Counted from the first letter of the stretch, positions 35,349 through 44,043 are shown. The stretch is DNA of 64,000 nt from PALG01 sp964495885 (GCA_964495885.1 CAZBWO010000011.1:52355-116354), one strand, 5' to 3'. Notes: generated from the letters alone by a model not told the origin. Numbers and translations are program-made.

Positions 35349-35624
35349 ATGTATTTAGAAATTGTAACCCCTGAAGCAAGTTTGGTAAGTGGCGAAGTAG
35401 AAAGCGTTACTGTTCCTGGTGTGCAGGGAGAATTTCAAATGTTGAATAATCACGCTGCAACGGTTTCCATTCTTGGAAAAGGAAAAGTGAAGTTTGCTGG
35501 AAACCCCACCATCGCTGAAGGCTTTGAAAATAAATTTCAGCAGGAAAATGGAAAATGGGTTCTTGAAATTAATAGCGGTACTGTGCAAATGAATAACAAT
35601 AAAGTGATTGTTTTAGCAGACTAA
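35349..35624 (+). CDS. atpC: ATP synthase F1 subunit epsilon (short form)
   Basis: 91 residues: MYLEIVTPEASLVSGEVESV is the typical start of the epsilon beta-sandwich. The C-terminal helical hairpin found in the ~135-residue enterobacterial form is absent, so the regulatory domain is missing or reduced. This short form is common in Bacteroidota. It follows atpD and is ended by a strong bidirectional terminator. Confidence 0.95.
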   Translation: MYLEIVTPEASLVSGEVESVTVPGVQGEFQMLNNHAATVSILGKGKVKFAGNPTIAEGFENKFQQENGKWVLEINSGTVQMNNNKVIVLAD

Positions 35625-35646
35625 TATTTCAGAAAATAAAAAAATT

Positions 35647-35676
35647 AAAAGCCTCTTATTTTAGAGGCTTTTTTTT
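35647..35676 (+). terminator. Bidirectional terminator between atpC and glpF
   Basis: AAAAGCCTC (35647-35655) pairs with GAGGCTTTT (35664-35672) across an 8-nt loop and is followed by more T. The A-rich left flank makes it usable on the minus strand as well, for the glpF end at 35682. Confidence 0.9.
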
Positions 35677-35681
35677 ATGTG

Positions 35682-36416
35682 TTAAATAAACTGAAGATAG
35701 AGCAATGCAGCCATGGCACCTCCTGCAAGAGGCCCAATCACTGGAATCCATGCATATCCCCAATCGGGATTTTTATTTTTAATAGGTAAGAAAGCATAGA
35801 CAATTCTTGGGCCTAAATCCCTTGCCGGATTAATAGCATAGCCCGTGGTGCCTCCCAACGATAAACCAATACTCCATACCACCAATGCAACAGGAAGTGC
35901 ACCTAGGGATCCTAACCCAATGATAGCAGTCTCTCCGGTATCCATAGTAAACTCTGGTCCTGCGATATAGAAAACAGCAAGAAGTAAGACAAAGGTGCCC
36001 ATCATTTCCGAAAAAAAATTAGATGGGATATTCCTTATAGCAGGTGTATTACAAAATGTAGCGCGTACGGTTACTTCTTCTTCGGTAAGGCGATAATGCC
36101 CTCTATGGAAAATATATACACATAGCGCACCCAGCATAGCGCCAATAAATTGAGCCAAAATATACATAGGCACTTGCGCCCAATCAAACAACCCTGCGAT
36201 TGCCAGTGATAGGGTTACTGCTGGATTAATGTGGGCTCCACTATAAGGTCCTGCAATTAAAACGGCAACATAGACGGCCAACCCCCAAGCGGTGGTAATA
36301 ACAATCCACCCAGAATCGTGCCCTTTGGTATTTTTTAAAAGGACGTTGGCAACGACTCCATTCCCAAGAAACATCAACACAAAGGTTCCAATAACTTCAG
36401 CAATAAAAGGACTCAT
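35682..36416 (-). CDS. glpF: Glycerol uptake facilitator (aquaglyceroporin)
   Basis: 244 residues with six membrane helices and two half-helices. Both NPA boxes are intact: GAHINPAVTLS and GYAINPARDLGPR; the D after the second box is typical of glycerol facilitators. It lets glycerol diffuse across the inner membrane. It follows glpK by 21 nt in the leftward unit glpD-glpK-glpF. Confidence 0.95.
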   Translation of the reverse strand: MSPFIAEVIGTFVLMFLGNGVVANVLLKNTKGHDSGWIVITTAWGLAVYVAVLIAGPYSGAHINPAVTLSLAIAGLFDWAQVPMYILAQFIGAMLGALCVYIFHRGHYRLTEEEVTVRATFCNTPAIRNIPSNFFSEMMGTFVLLLAVFYIAGPEFTMDTGETAIIGLGSLGALPVALVVWSIGLSLGGTTGYAINPARDLGPRIVYAFLPIKNKNPDWGYAWIPVIGPLAGGAMAALLYLQFI

Positions 36417-36437
36417 GATCTTTACTTTTTAGCAGGA

Positions 36438-37931
36438 TTATTCAATCCAGTTCTTACTTTTTTGCACAGCCTTGTGCCACTTTAGCAAAAGATGTTCAGA
36501 AACTTCTAGGGTCATTTCAGGTTGAAATACCTTTTCCTTGCTCCATTGATTCTGTAGGCTCTCCATATTTTTCCAATATCCAACTGCCAGGCCGGCCAGA
36601 TAAGCAGCTCCCAATGCTGTGCTTTCCAATTGTTTGGGTCTAATGACCGGGAAACCAAAAATATCACTTTGAAATTGTAAAAGGAAATTATTTTTAGTAG
36701 CTCCACCATCTACCCTTAGTTCGGTGCCCTTTGTATTGGCATCAGCTTCCATAGCCTTTACAATATCATAGACTTGATACGCAATTCCTTCTAGGGTTGC
36801 CCTGGCCAAATGTGCTTTGGTGGAACCGCGGGTAAGTCCTAAAATGGCTCCTCTAGCATAACTGTCCCAATAGGGAGCTCCTAATCCAGCTAGTGCAGGA
36901 ACAAAATATACATCACCATTATCTGGAACACTTGTAGCGAGGCTTTCAATTTCGGAAGCATCATCAATAAGATTCAATCCATCCCTAATCCATTGTACGG
37001 CAGCTCCCCCTACAAAAACACTTCCTTCCAAAGCATAGGTAACTTCATCACCAATTTTCCAAGCGATGGTTGTTAGGAGATTATTTTCAGAATATACAGG
37101 TTTGTTACCAGTGTTCATTAATAGAAAACAACCAGTCCCATAGGTATTTTTCACCATCCCCTTTTTGGTGCATTGTTGTCCAAATAATGCCGCTTGTTGA
37201 TCCCCGGCGATTCCCGCTATTGGAATTTCCACTTCAAAAAGACCGGTGTGTGTTTTTCCAATAATTTCACTGCTTGAGACTACCTTGGGAAGGATTTCCT
37301 TTGGAATATTCATGATATCCAACAATTCTTGGTCCCATTTCATTGCACGGATATTGTACAACAATGTTCGACTGGCATTACTAACGTCTGTAACAAAATG
37401 AGTGCCTTTGGTAAGTTTCCATACAATCCAGGTGTCTATGGTCCCAAAACAAAGTTCACCCTTCGCTGCTTTTTCACGGGCACCTTCCACGTGATCCAGT
37501 ATCCATTTTATTTTGGTGCCAGAGAAATATGCATCAATGAGCAATCCAGTTTTCTTCTTAAAAAGTTCTATGTGTCCATCATTCCGAAGACTATCACAAA
37601 ATTTAGCGGTTCTCCGGTCTTGCCAAACAATAGCATTATGAATGGGTTCACCAGTATTACGGTCCCAGATTAAGGTGGTTTCTCGCTGATTGGTTATGCC
37701 AATTGCTGCAATTTCTTGATGCCTTATTTGTGCATCTTCTATCGCCTTTGTAATCGCATTCCATTGGGATTCCCATATTTCATTTGCATCGTGTTCTACC
37801 CATCCTGGTTGCGGAAATAGTTGTTTAAAATCTTGTTGCCCTATGCCTTTTATATCTCCGGAATGGTCAAAAATTATGGCCCTTGAGGAGGTTGTGCCTT
37901 GATCGATAGAGAGTATATAAGTTTTTTCCAT
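36438..37931 (-). CDS. glpK: Glycerol kinase
   Basis: 497 residues of the FGGY family. Visible are the N-terminal DQGTTSSRAIIFDHSG, the GITNQRETTLIWDRNTG and AIVWQDRRTA region, and the C-terminal LRVDGGATKNNFLLQFQSD and ESTALGAAYLAGLAVGYW. It phosphorylates incoming glycerol. It lies 10 nt after glpD and 21 nt before glpF, forming a complete glycerol-use operon. Confidence 0.97.
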   Translation of the reverse strand: MEKTYILSIDQGTTSSRAIIFDHSGDIKGIGQQDFKQLFPQPGWVEHDANEIWESQWNAITKAIEDAQIRHQEIAAIGITNQRETTLIWDRNTGEPIHNAIVWQDRRTAKFCDSLRNDGHIELFKKKTGLLIDAYFSGTKIKWILDHVEGAREKAAKGELCFGTIDTWIVWKLTKGTHFVTDVSNASRTLLYNIRAMKWDQELLDIMNIPKEILPKVVSSSEIIGKTHTGLFEVEIPIAGIAGDQQAALFGQQCTKKGMVKNTYGTGCFLLMNTGNKPVYSENNLLTTIAWKIGDEVTYALEGSVFVGGAAVQWIRDGLNLIDDASEIESLATSVPDNGDVYFVPALAGLGAPYWDSYARGAILGLTRGSTKAHLARATLEGIAYQVYDIVKAMEADANTKGTELRVDGGATKNNFLLQFQSDIFGFPVIRPKQLESTALGAAYLAGLAVGYWKNMESLQNQWSKEKVFQPEMTLEVSEHLLLKWHKAVQKSKNWIE

Positions 37932-37941
37932 AGAACTTGAT

Positions 37942-39504
37942 TTATTTCAAAAGGTATTTTTCTGAAAGTATTGAAAAATCTTCCAATTGTTGTGTTTCCC
38001 ATTGTTTGGTATGTCCCAATTCTTTTGCCATAATTGCTGCTACAATTGGAGCTGCTTCCTTAGCGGCCTTGGCATCCAATAGCAGCAGCCTAATTCTTCG
38101 TGCAAGAAAATCTTCAACAGTCCTAGACATCTCTGTCCTTACCGCCCAAATCACCTGTCCTTTGGTGAAGTTATAATTGGGATGAATCTTTTCTTTGAAG
38201 GTAGGATTGGTTTTTTCGAAAGCTAGGTAATCTATAAGTACACTACCATAAAAACTTAGGTAGTCTGGTTTTTTATTGGTTTCTTTAGAATTTCCATAAA
38301 TAGAAAGCTTGTGTGTGATACATGGTTGCTTCGGAAATTGAAAGGATTCCACAATTTCATTTACTGTATCTTCGGCCATTTTTCGATAGGTGGTCCATTT
38401 TCCACCTACTATACTCACCAAATTTTCGTCCATAATTATTTTATGGCTTCGGGAAACCTCTTTGGTCTCGGTATCATTTTTCGGTTTAGCCAAAGGCCGA
38501 AGTCCACTGAATACCGAAAGAATATCTTTTTCCGTAGCTGTTTTGGTAAGGTATTGGTTGATGGTATCCAATATAAACCGAACCTCTTTTTTCAAAGGCT
38601 TAGGTTCTATTTTTGGTTTTTTGATAAGAGTGTCTGTGGTGCCAGCAATGACTTTGTCATGCCAAGGGATAATGAACAAGACTCTTCCGTCTGATGTTTT
38701 TGGAATCATTATAGCTGTATCACTTTCTAAAAATGAACGTTCCAACATGAGGTGAATTCCTTGGCTGGGGATGATGGTTTTCTTGTGATTTGGGTTGAGC
38801 ATTTTTTGAACGGAATCTGTAAACACCCCCGTCGCATTAACAATAGCCTTTCCTTTGAGTTTGTATTTTTTTTGGGTTTCAGAGTCTTCAGCATGTACGA
38901 ATTTTATCTGTCCGTTTTCTCCCTTCTCAAACTGGGTTACGTTGATGTAGTTTAGCACAGTCGCACCTTTTTCAATAGCCGTTTGAGCTAAATTCAAGGC
39001 TAATCTGGCATCATCAAACTGCCCGTCAAAATAGGAGACGCCATTTGAAAGCCCTTGTCTTTTGAGTGTAGGCAGGGTGTTGATGATTGTGGCTTTTTTG
39101 ACCAATTTGGAACTCCCCAAACTTAATCTTTTGGAAAGCCAATCGTAGAGTTTCAGTCCAATCAAGAAATAAGGTCCCTTCCACCATTGGTAATTGGGGA
39201 TGATGAATTCTTGTTTTTTGAAGAGGTGTTTTGCGTTTTTCCGAAGGCGTCCACGTTCTTCCAATGCTTCCATCACCAATTTTATGTCACCTTGTGCAAG
39301 ATAGCGCACCCCTCCGTGAAGCAATTTGGTGCTTTTGCTTGAGGTTCCTTTTGCAAAATCATAGCGTTCCAATAAAAGGGTTGAATACCCCCTTGAGGCG
39401 GCATCCACGGCAATGCCAAGTCCGCTAGCGCCTCCTCCAATAATTATAAAATCCCATGTATCTGTAGTAGTTAGTTGTTGGATTAGGCGTTTTCTTTCAA
39501 ACAA
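37942..39504 (-). CDS. glpD: Glycerol-3-phosphate dehydrogenase (FAD, respiratory)
   Basis: 520 residues. The FAD-binding motif is IIIGGGASGLGIAVDAASRG (~20-39). It is followed by SSKSTKLLHGGVRYL, which is diagnostic of GlpD/GlpA, and IIPWHDKVIAGTTDT. A C-terminal domain follows (~400-515). It oxidises glycerol-3-phosphate to DHAP and passes electrons to quinone at the membrane. It is the first gene of the operon with glpK and glpF. I saw no glpR gene nearby. Confidence 0.95.
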   Translation of the reverse strand: MFERKRLIQQLTTTDTWDFIIIGGGASGLGIAVDAASRGYSTLLLERYDFAKGTSSKSTKLLHGGVRYLAQGDIKLVMEALEERGRLRKNAKHLFKKQEFIIPNYQWWKGPYFLIGLKLYDWLSKRLSLGSSKLVKKATIINTLPTLKRQGLSNGVSYFDGQFDDARLALNLAQTAIEKGATVLNYINVTQFEKGENGQIKFVHAEDSETQKKYKLKGKAIVNATGVFTDSVQKMLNPNHKKTIIPSQGIHLMLERSFLESDTAIMIPKTSDGRVLFIIPWHDKVIAGTTDTLIKKPKIEPKPLKKEVRFILDTINQYLTKTATEKDILSVFSGLRPLAKPKNDTETKEVSRSHKIIMDENLVSIVGGKWTTYRKMAEDTVNEIVESFQFPKQPCITHKLSIYGNSKETNKKPDYLSFYGSVLIDYLAFEKTNPTFKEKIHPNYNFTKGQVIWAVRTEMSRTVEDFLARRIRLLLLDAKAAKEAAPIVAAIMAKELGHTKQWETQQLEDFSILSEKYLLK

Positions 39505-39591
39505 AAGGAAGGGTTTAAAATTCTGAAAAAAGATACAGGAAATATTCTAGAAAATCAATCGGTAAAATTAGCTTTAGGCCGCTACGTTTCT

Positions 39592-39599
39592 TATTTTTG
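39592..39599 (+). promoter_or_regulatory. -7 element before the Fn3-like lipoprotein
   Basis: TATTTTTG fits TAnnTTTG, 25 nt before the proposed TTG start at 39625. Confidence 0.45.
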
Positions 39600-39624
39600 A
39601 TCAAATCCTAAAATCGTTCAAAAT

Positions 39625-40269
39625 TTGAAATCCCTATTTGTTTATAAATTAAGTTTAGTATTTGCCATATTGTCTCTGGTAATTGCCTGTAATGAAGATG
39701 ACAATGATCCTGTTGTGACTAGCTGTGAAGAGCCTACCAATCTACAATTAATTTCGGTGACAGATGAAGATGCTTTGATTCAATGGAATTTTGGAACAAA
39801 TTATACCGATGCAGATATTGAATATGGGCCTTCAGGTTTTACTTTAGGTTCTGGAAGGGTTGCGAAGTCCTTAAACGGACAGTTTCGTATGATGGATTTA
39901 ATTCAGGATACCCAATATGACGCCTATGTGACCGCAAATTGCGGTACAAATACACAGAGCAGTACGGTTGGCCCAATCACTTTTCAAACGTTGCTTCCGT
40001 GTGATCCGCCTACTTCTTTAAATGTAAGTTCGCCTAGCCCAGGGGATATTAGTATTTCGTGGGGTCCTTTTGTGGAAGGATACCAGTGGGAATTGGAGTA
40101 CGGAGTTTCAGGATTCTTGTTAGGAGAAGGTACGGTACTGGTTGTAAGTCAGCCTTCCGCATTCATTGAAAATTTAGAGCCCAACACCTATTCCTTTTAT
40201 GTAAAATCTATTTGTGCCGAAGACTTTGAAAGCACTTACATAGGTCCAGTTTCATTCACCTTGGAATAG
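39625..40269 (+). CDS. Lipoprotein with two fibronectin-III-like repeats
   Basis: 214 residues from TTG 39625, chosen because it gives a full lipoprotein signal (MKSLFVYKLSLVFAILSLVIAC). After an acidic NEDDNDP linker come two similar ~85-residue beta domains: ~32-120 (CEEPTNLQLISVTDEDALIQW...) and ~128-212 (CDPPTSLNVSSPSPGDISISW...), each with a Tyr/Cys-containing end. These look like Fn3-type domains. Probably an outer-membrane-anchored adhesion or binding protein. No partner gene is obvious; the cupin gene downstream has its own likely promoter. Confidence 0.75.
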   Translation: MKSLFVYKLSLVFAILSLVIACNEDDNDPVVTSCEEPTNLQLISVTDEDALIQWNFGTNYTDADIEYGPSGFTLGSGRVAKSLNGQFRMMDLIQDTQYDAYVTANCGTNTQSSTVGPITFQTLLPCDPPTSLNVSSPSPGDISISWGPFVEGYQWELEYGVSGFLLGEGTVLVVSQPSAFIENLEPNTYSFYVKSICAEDFESTYIGPVSFTLE

Positions 40270-40342
40270 AAAAATTGCACGGTTTTTAATTTTAAGAAAT
40301 TGTTAAGCCAAACTTTTGTAATTTTACGTATTCTTTGTGCGT

Positions 40343-41206
40343 ATGGAATTACAACAGATAGATCGTGTTGAAACGATTTCAAAAAAAGAGTTTCTTAAGA
40401 AGTACTTCAAGCCCCAAAAACCTGTCATTATAGAGCGTTTTATAGAGGATTGGCCTGCTTTTGACAAGTGGAGCCTGGACTATATAAAAGAAGTGGCTGG
40501 CAATAAGGAAGTGCCTTTGTATGATGATCGGCCAGTAGATTATAAAGATGGTTTTAACGAACCACATGCCAAAATGAAAATGGCAGCCTACATAGATCTA
40601 CTAAAAAAAGAACCTACACGCTATCGTATTTTTCTTTGGAACATTTTAAAAGAAGTTCCTCAACTTCAGAAAGATTTTTCCTATCCAGATTTCGGTTTGA
40701 AGCTTATGAAGGGATTACCTATGTTATTCTTTGGCGGGGAAGATAGTTATACCTTTATGCACTATGATATTGATTTGGCCAATATTTTCCATTTCCATTT
40801 CCACGGAAAGAAGCAAGTGGTCTTATTTGATCAGGACCAGACCAAGTATTTGTATAAAATCCCACACTCCCTCATTGTGCGGGAGGATATTGATTTTAAA
40901 AACCCAGACTTTGATAAATGGCCTGCACTGAAGCAAGCGAAGGGGTTTGTGGGAAATTTAGAGCATGGACAGGTGTTGTACATGCCTGAAGGTTACTGGC
41001 ATTATATGCGGTACATTACCCCAGGGTTTTCCATGAGCCTGCGAGCCATTGCCCGAAACCCCAAAAATTTAGGAAAAGCTTTATACAATGTGTTGATCAT
41101 GCGCCATTTCGATAATTTAATGCGTCGTTTGAAAGGACAGGCGTGGATTGACGATAAGAATGAAAAAGCCATTACCCGCACACATGCTAAGTTGGGGATT
41201 TCTTAA
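40343..41206 (+). CDS. Cupin-like/JmjC-type protein (Cupin_8 family)
   Basis: 287 residues from ATG 40343; the GTG at 40337 overlaps the putative promoter box (TA-N3-TTTG, 40329-40337). A double-stranded beta-helix is indicated by HYDIDLANIFHFHFHGKKQVVLF (His-x-Asp metal ligands, ~140) and the distal MPEGYWHYMRY (second His). The start KPVIIERFIEDWPAFDKWS is typical of Cupin_8 proteins. These are Fe(II)/2-oxoglutarate oxygenases, often hydroxylating proteins or RNA. The target is unknown. It converges with recX, overlapping by a few bases. Confidence 0.83.
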   Translation: MELQQIDRVETISKKEFLKKYFKPQKPVIIERFIEDWPAFDKWSLDYIKEVAGNKEVPLYDDRPVDYKDGFNEPHAKMKMAAYIDLLKKEPTRYRIFLWNILKEVPQLQKDFSYPDFGLKLMKGLPMLFFGGEDSYTFMHYDIDLANIFHFHFHGKKQVVLFDQDQTKYLYKIPHSLIVREDIDFKNPDFDKWPALKQAKGFVGNLEHGQVLYMPEGYWHYMRYITPGFSMSLRAIARNPKNLGKALYNVLIMRHFDNLMRRLKGQAWIDDKNEKAITRTHAKLGIS

Positions 41207-41670
41207 TTTAGATTGTGTATCACATCCCAAACTAAAGCAGGTTCCCAACCTCTGTAGAAAAGATAGTCTGCCAGTTTCTTTTTTTTCTTCGGAAGGCTTT
41301 GTTCTCCCTCTAATTGCCGAAGCCGTTTATCAACTAATTGGTCAAAGGTTTCAAGATAATCTTTTTCGGGGATTTCCCGAAGCGCTATTTTGATGTTGTA
41401 GCTGGAAATTTCCCTAAACTTTAACTCCCGAACAATCCGGTTCTTCCCCCATTGCTTGTTTTTGAATTTCCCTCTTGCAAAGGCTTGAGCAAACCGGGTT
41501 TCATTAAGATAATTTTCCTGAATGAGGTGATGTATGATTACGTCAATGACGTTTGGGATCATCCGTAGCTCCATCAACTTTTCACGAACCTCTTTATGGC
41601 AGCGTTCCTGATAGGCACAGTAGCGTTCCATGCGTTTGGTTGCTTCTTCTACGGTGTAGGTTGTATACAA
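41203..41670 (-). CDS. recX: Regulatory protein RecX
   Basis: About 155 residues from a TTG at 41670. An ATG at 41721 is open in frame but would place the start inside the rng terminator hairpin, so the later start is preferred. RecX signatures are visible: RYCAYQERCHKEVREKLMELRMI, LIQENYLNETRFAQAFARGKFKNKQWGKNRI (region), and a third repeat ending VWDVIHNLN. It binds RecA filaments and restrains recombination. It ends 3' to 3' with the cupin gene. Confidence 0.87.
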   Translation of the reverse strand: MYTTYTVEEATKRMERYCAYQERCHKEVREKLMELRMIPNVIDVIIHHLIQENYLNETRFAQAFARGKFKNKQWGKNRIVRELKFREISSYNIKIALREIPEKDYLETFDQLVDKRLRQLEGEQSLPKKKKKLADYLFYRGWEPALVWDVIHNLN

Positions 41671-41702
41671 TTTCAGGAATTTTTGATTTTTGGGAAAGAT
41701 AT

Positions 41703-41736
41703 AAAAAAAAGCCCCTTCCAAATTGGAAAGGGCTTT
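41703..41736 (-). terminator. Intrinsic terminator after rng
   Basis: On the minus strand AAAGCCCTTTCCAA (41723-41736) pairs with TTGGAAGGGGCTTT (41708-41721) with one mismatch, and is followed by an unbroken T-run (41703-41710). It lies just past the rng stop codon. Confidence 0.88.
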
Positions 41737-41740
41737 CAGG

Positions 41741-43288
41741 TTATGGTTTTATCTCGTTGCCATCTTTATCAACAAAGTGGTATTCAAGATAGGTGTAAGC
41801 ATCTCTAGGTTGAATTCGAACCCATTTTTTGTGCTCCATGAACCATTTGGTTCGCACAGATGGAAATCCTTTCGAAAGAAAGGCTGCTATAAAAGGATGT
41901 GTGTTCAAGGTTATCTTTTTATAGTCTTTTTTGAAAAGTCTTTTTAACTCTTCGGTAATTTTTTGTACCAGTACAATAGGTGCTTCAATTTCACCATCAC
42001 CATTTCCGTTGGGGTCTTCTTCCCGGGTTTTGATATTTACTTCGGGTCTAACCCGTTGTCTGGTGATTTGAATAAGCCCAAACTTACTGGGAGGGAGAAT
42101 TTTGTGTTTTGCTTTATCATCACTCATCTCTTCACGAAGATGTTGATAGAGCTTCTTTCGGTTTTCAGAACGGCCCATATCAATAAAATCTACCACGATG
42201 ATTCCGCCCATATCCCGCAACCGTAATTGTCTGGCCACTTCACTTGCAGCAAGTAGGTTGGTTTCTAAGGCAGTTTCTTCTTGGTTTTTGGATTTATTGC
42301 TTCGGTTTCCGCTGTTTACATCAATCACGTGCATCGCTTCGGTATGCTCGATGACGAGATAGGAACCTTTGGCGGCCGATACGGTTTTTCCAAAAGAAGT
42401 TTTAATCTGGCGTTCGATCCCAAATTTTTCAAACATGGGAACTTTCGAATCATAAAACTTTACAATATTCTCTTTTTTGGGTGCAATTTCCTGCACGTAA
42501 TCTTTTATTTGTAAATAAAGGGTTTCATCATCAATATGAATAGCATTGAATGAATCATTGAACACATCCCTAATAATGGAAGCGCCCTTATTTAGTTCAC
42601 TAAGCACCTTGCTGGGGAGGTGCGCCCCTCGTAGCTTTTTACACATCGCTGTCCAGCGATCCATGAGATTTTGTAAATCCCGGTCCAGTTCGGCTACTTT
42701 TTTACCCTCTGCTACAGTTCGTATAATGACTCCAAATCCTTTGGGCTTAATACTCATGATTAAGCGCTTAAGGCGTTCTTTTTCTTCACGGGATTCAATT
42801 TTTTGAGAAATGGAAACTCGGTCTGAAAATGGGACTAGTACGATGTACCTTCCAGCGATGGAAAGTTCTGAACTAATCCTTGGGCCTTTTGTGGAAATAG
42901 GCTCTTTTACGATTTGTACCAGAATAGATTGATTGTTCTTTAAGGCATTATTGATACCTCCATTTTTATCAATCTCTTTTTCAAATGGGAATTCTTTTAA
43001 AGAGAAATCTCTTAATTTACCTGTGCTTACACGTTTTACGAATTTCAATAGGGAGAGCACTTTTGGACCTAGGTCATGGTAATGCAAAAAAGCATCTTTT
43101 TCATATCCCACATTCACAAATGCGGCATTTAGACCAGGCACAGTTTTCCGTATTTTGGCGATGAACACGTCGCCTACGGAAAACTTAGAGTTTTCCTCTT
43201 CCTTGTGTAATTCGATTAGTTTTCCATCTTTTAAAAGGGCAAAATCAACTTGTTGTGAACTGGATCTTACATATAATTCGTAGCTCAC
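41741..43288 (-). CDS. rng: Ribonuclease G / E-family endoribonuclease
   Basis: 515 residues. N-terminal S1 domain (SVGDVFIAKIRKTVPGLNAAFVNVGYEKDAFLHYHD region, ~38-75), then RNase H-like and DNase-I-like parts with AMHVIDVNSG and IIVVDFIDM, the Asp-containing metal site. It lacks the long C-terminal scaffold of RNase E, so RNase G is the better name. It cuts single-stranded RNA, as in 16S rRNA processing. A perfect 7-bp palindrome lies in its 5' leader. It is followed by a strong terminator and preceded by the small COX24-like gene. Confidence 0.93.
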   Translation of the reverse strand: MSYELYVRSSSQQVDFALLKDGKLIELHKEEENSKFSVGDVFIAKIRKTVPGLNAAFVNVGYEKDAFLHYHDLGPKVLSLLKFVKRVSTGKLRDFSLKEFPFEKEIDKNGGINNALKNNQSILVQIVKEPISTKGPRISSELSIAGRYIVLVPFSDRVSISQKIESREEKERLKRLIMSIKPKGFGVIIRTVAEGKKVAELDRDLQNLMDRWTAMCKKLRGAHLPSKVLSELNKGASIIRDVFNDSFNAIHIDDETLYLQIKDYVQEIAPKKENIVKFYDSKVPMFEKFGIERQIKTSFGKTVSAAKGSYLVIEHTEAMHVIDVNSGNRSNKSKNQEETALETNLLAASEVARQLRLRDMGGIIVVDFIDMGRSENRKKLYQHLREEMSDDKAKHKILPPSKFGLIQITRQRVRPEVNIKTREEDPNGNGDGEIEAPIVLVQKITEELKRLFKKDYKKITLNTHPFIAAFLSKGFPSVRTKWFMEHKKWVRIQPRDAYTYLEYHFVDKDGNEIKP

Positions 43289-43302
43289 GATTTTTGATTT
43301 TA

Positions 43303-43319
43303 ATCAGCCTTAGGCTGAT
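43303..43319. repeat. Palindrome in the rng leader
   Basis: ATCAGCC-TTA-GGCTGAT is a perfect inverted repeat with 7-bp arms and a 3-nt loop, 15 nt ahead of the rng ATG. It could fold in the mRNA just before the start codon or act as an operator. Confidence 0.55.
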
Positions 43320-43451
43320 GGATTAAACAATTATTTTCACAGGATTTATACTATTCCCAAATTGTATGGGAACAGTTAACCTGAAGAAACGACAAAGCTT
43401 TTGGCCTTGTTATTTCATTTTCAAAGAACGAAGTGGTAATTCCTTAAACGA

Positions 43452-43478
43452 AAAAAGTAGTCTGAAAAACTACTTTTT
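43452..43478 (-). terminator. Terminator overlapping the stop codon of the COX24-like gene
   Basis: AAAAAGTAG (minus, 43470-43478) pairs with CTACTTTTT (43452-43460) across a 9-nt loop, followed by T/C. The stop TAG is inside the stem. rng therefore probably needs its own promoter. Confidence 0.78.
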
Positions 43479-43565
43479 CTTTGTTTTGTGGCGATTCGCG
43501 CGTCTTCTTTTTTTACGCTTGTGGGTCGCCACCTTATGTCTTTTTCTTTTTTTACCGCTTGGCAT
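43470..43565 (-). CDS. 31-residue basic protein, AURKAIP1/COX24-like (candidate ribosomal protein)
   Basis: 32 codons from ATG 43565 to TAG 43470. It encodes MPSGKKRKRHKVATHKRK, then KRRRANRHKTKKK. More than half of the residues are Lys or Arg and none is acidic. I recognise the pattern MPSGKKRKRHKVATHKRKKR from short Bacteroidota proteins annotated as AURKAIP1/COX24-domain proteins, related to a mitochondrial small-subunit ribosomal protein. It is probably a ribosome component or RNA-binding peptide. It is preceded by HU (48 nt gap with a hairpin) and ended by a terminator inside its own stop region. It is easily missed by gene finders with a minimum length. Confidence 0.8.
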   Translation of the reverse strand: MPSGKKRKRHKVATHKRKKRRRANRHKTKKK

Positions 43566-43582
43566 ATGATATAGATTAAATG

Positions 43583-43602
43583 GTCCCGCCCTAAAGCGGG
43601 AC
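43583..43602 (-). other. GC-rich hairpin between HU and the COX24-like gene
   Basis: GTCCCGC (43583-43589) and GCGGGAC (43596-43602) form a perfect 7-bp stem with a 6-nt loop. On the minus strand it follows the HU stop by about 11 nt but lacks a T-run, so it is more likely an mRNA-processing or stabilising structure than a full terminator. Confidence 0.55.
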
Positions 43603-43612
43603 GATTATTAAT

Positions 43613-43903
43613 TTACTTTACTTCTACGTTTGATTTTACTCCCTCTAAAAATACTTTGGCGGGCTTAAAAGCGGGGATATTGTGTGCGGGTATTTTAATG
43701 GTGGTGTTTTTGGAAATGTTTCTTCCAGTCTTTTCTGCTCTGGTCTTGATGATGAAACTTCCAAAACCTCTTAAATAAACATTGTCACCATTTTCCAATG
43801 AATTTTTCACTTCATCCATAAAGGATTCAACTGTAGCTTGAACATCTCCTTTTTCCATTCCTAATTTTTCGGAAATCTTTGCTACCAAATCTGCTTTCGT
43901 CAT
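43613..43903 (-). CDS. HU-family DNA-binding protein
   Basis: 96 residues. MTKADLVAKISEKLGMEKGDVQATVESFMDEVKNSL (region 1-36) and the beta-arm VYLRGFGSFIIKTRAEKTGRNISKNTTIKIPAHNIPAFKPAK are typical of HU/IHF. A histone-like dimer that bends DNA. It has its own promoter (43966-43997) and sits back-to-back with mutY. It probably co-transcribes the 31-residue basic protein gene. Confidence 0.95.
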   Translation of the reverse strand: MTKADLVAKISEKLGMEKGDVQATVESFMDEVKNSLENGDNVYLRGFGSFIIKTRAEKTGRNISKNTTIKIPAHNIPAFKPAKVFLEGVKSNVEVK

Positions 43904-43965
43904 TATAAATTAAATTTTAAAAATTATGTAAGTATTAAATTCGGGTTAGTTTTTTTTCAAGACGG

Positions 43966-43997
43966 CAAATATAAGGATTTTAAAAACAAATAATCAA
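43966..43997 (-). promoter_or_regulatory. Promoter of the HU gene
   Basis: On the minus strand TTG (43995-43997) and TATATTTG (43966-43973) are 21 nt apart, matching the -33/-7 consensus. The leader is about 60 nt. Confidence 0.65.
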
Positions 43998-44031
43998 ATC
44001 GTAACCTATTAAAATATAATTACATAAACCC

Positions 44032-44039
44032 TATTTTTG
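44032..44039 (+). promoter_or_regulatory. -7 element directly before mutY
   Basis: TATTTTTG fits TAnnTTTG and ends 4 nt before ATG 44044. The predicted mRNA is leaderless. Confidence 0.6.
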
Positions 44040-44043
44040 TGCT

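Noticed and set aside
41671..41721. Longer recX start at ATG 41721
   Set aside because: It lies inside the rng terminator hairpin, so it would seldom be transcribed as mRNA for recX.
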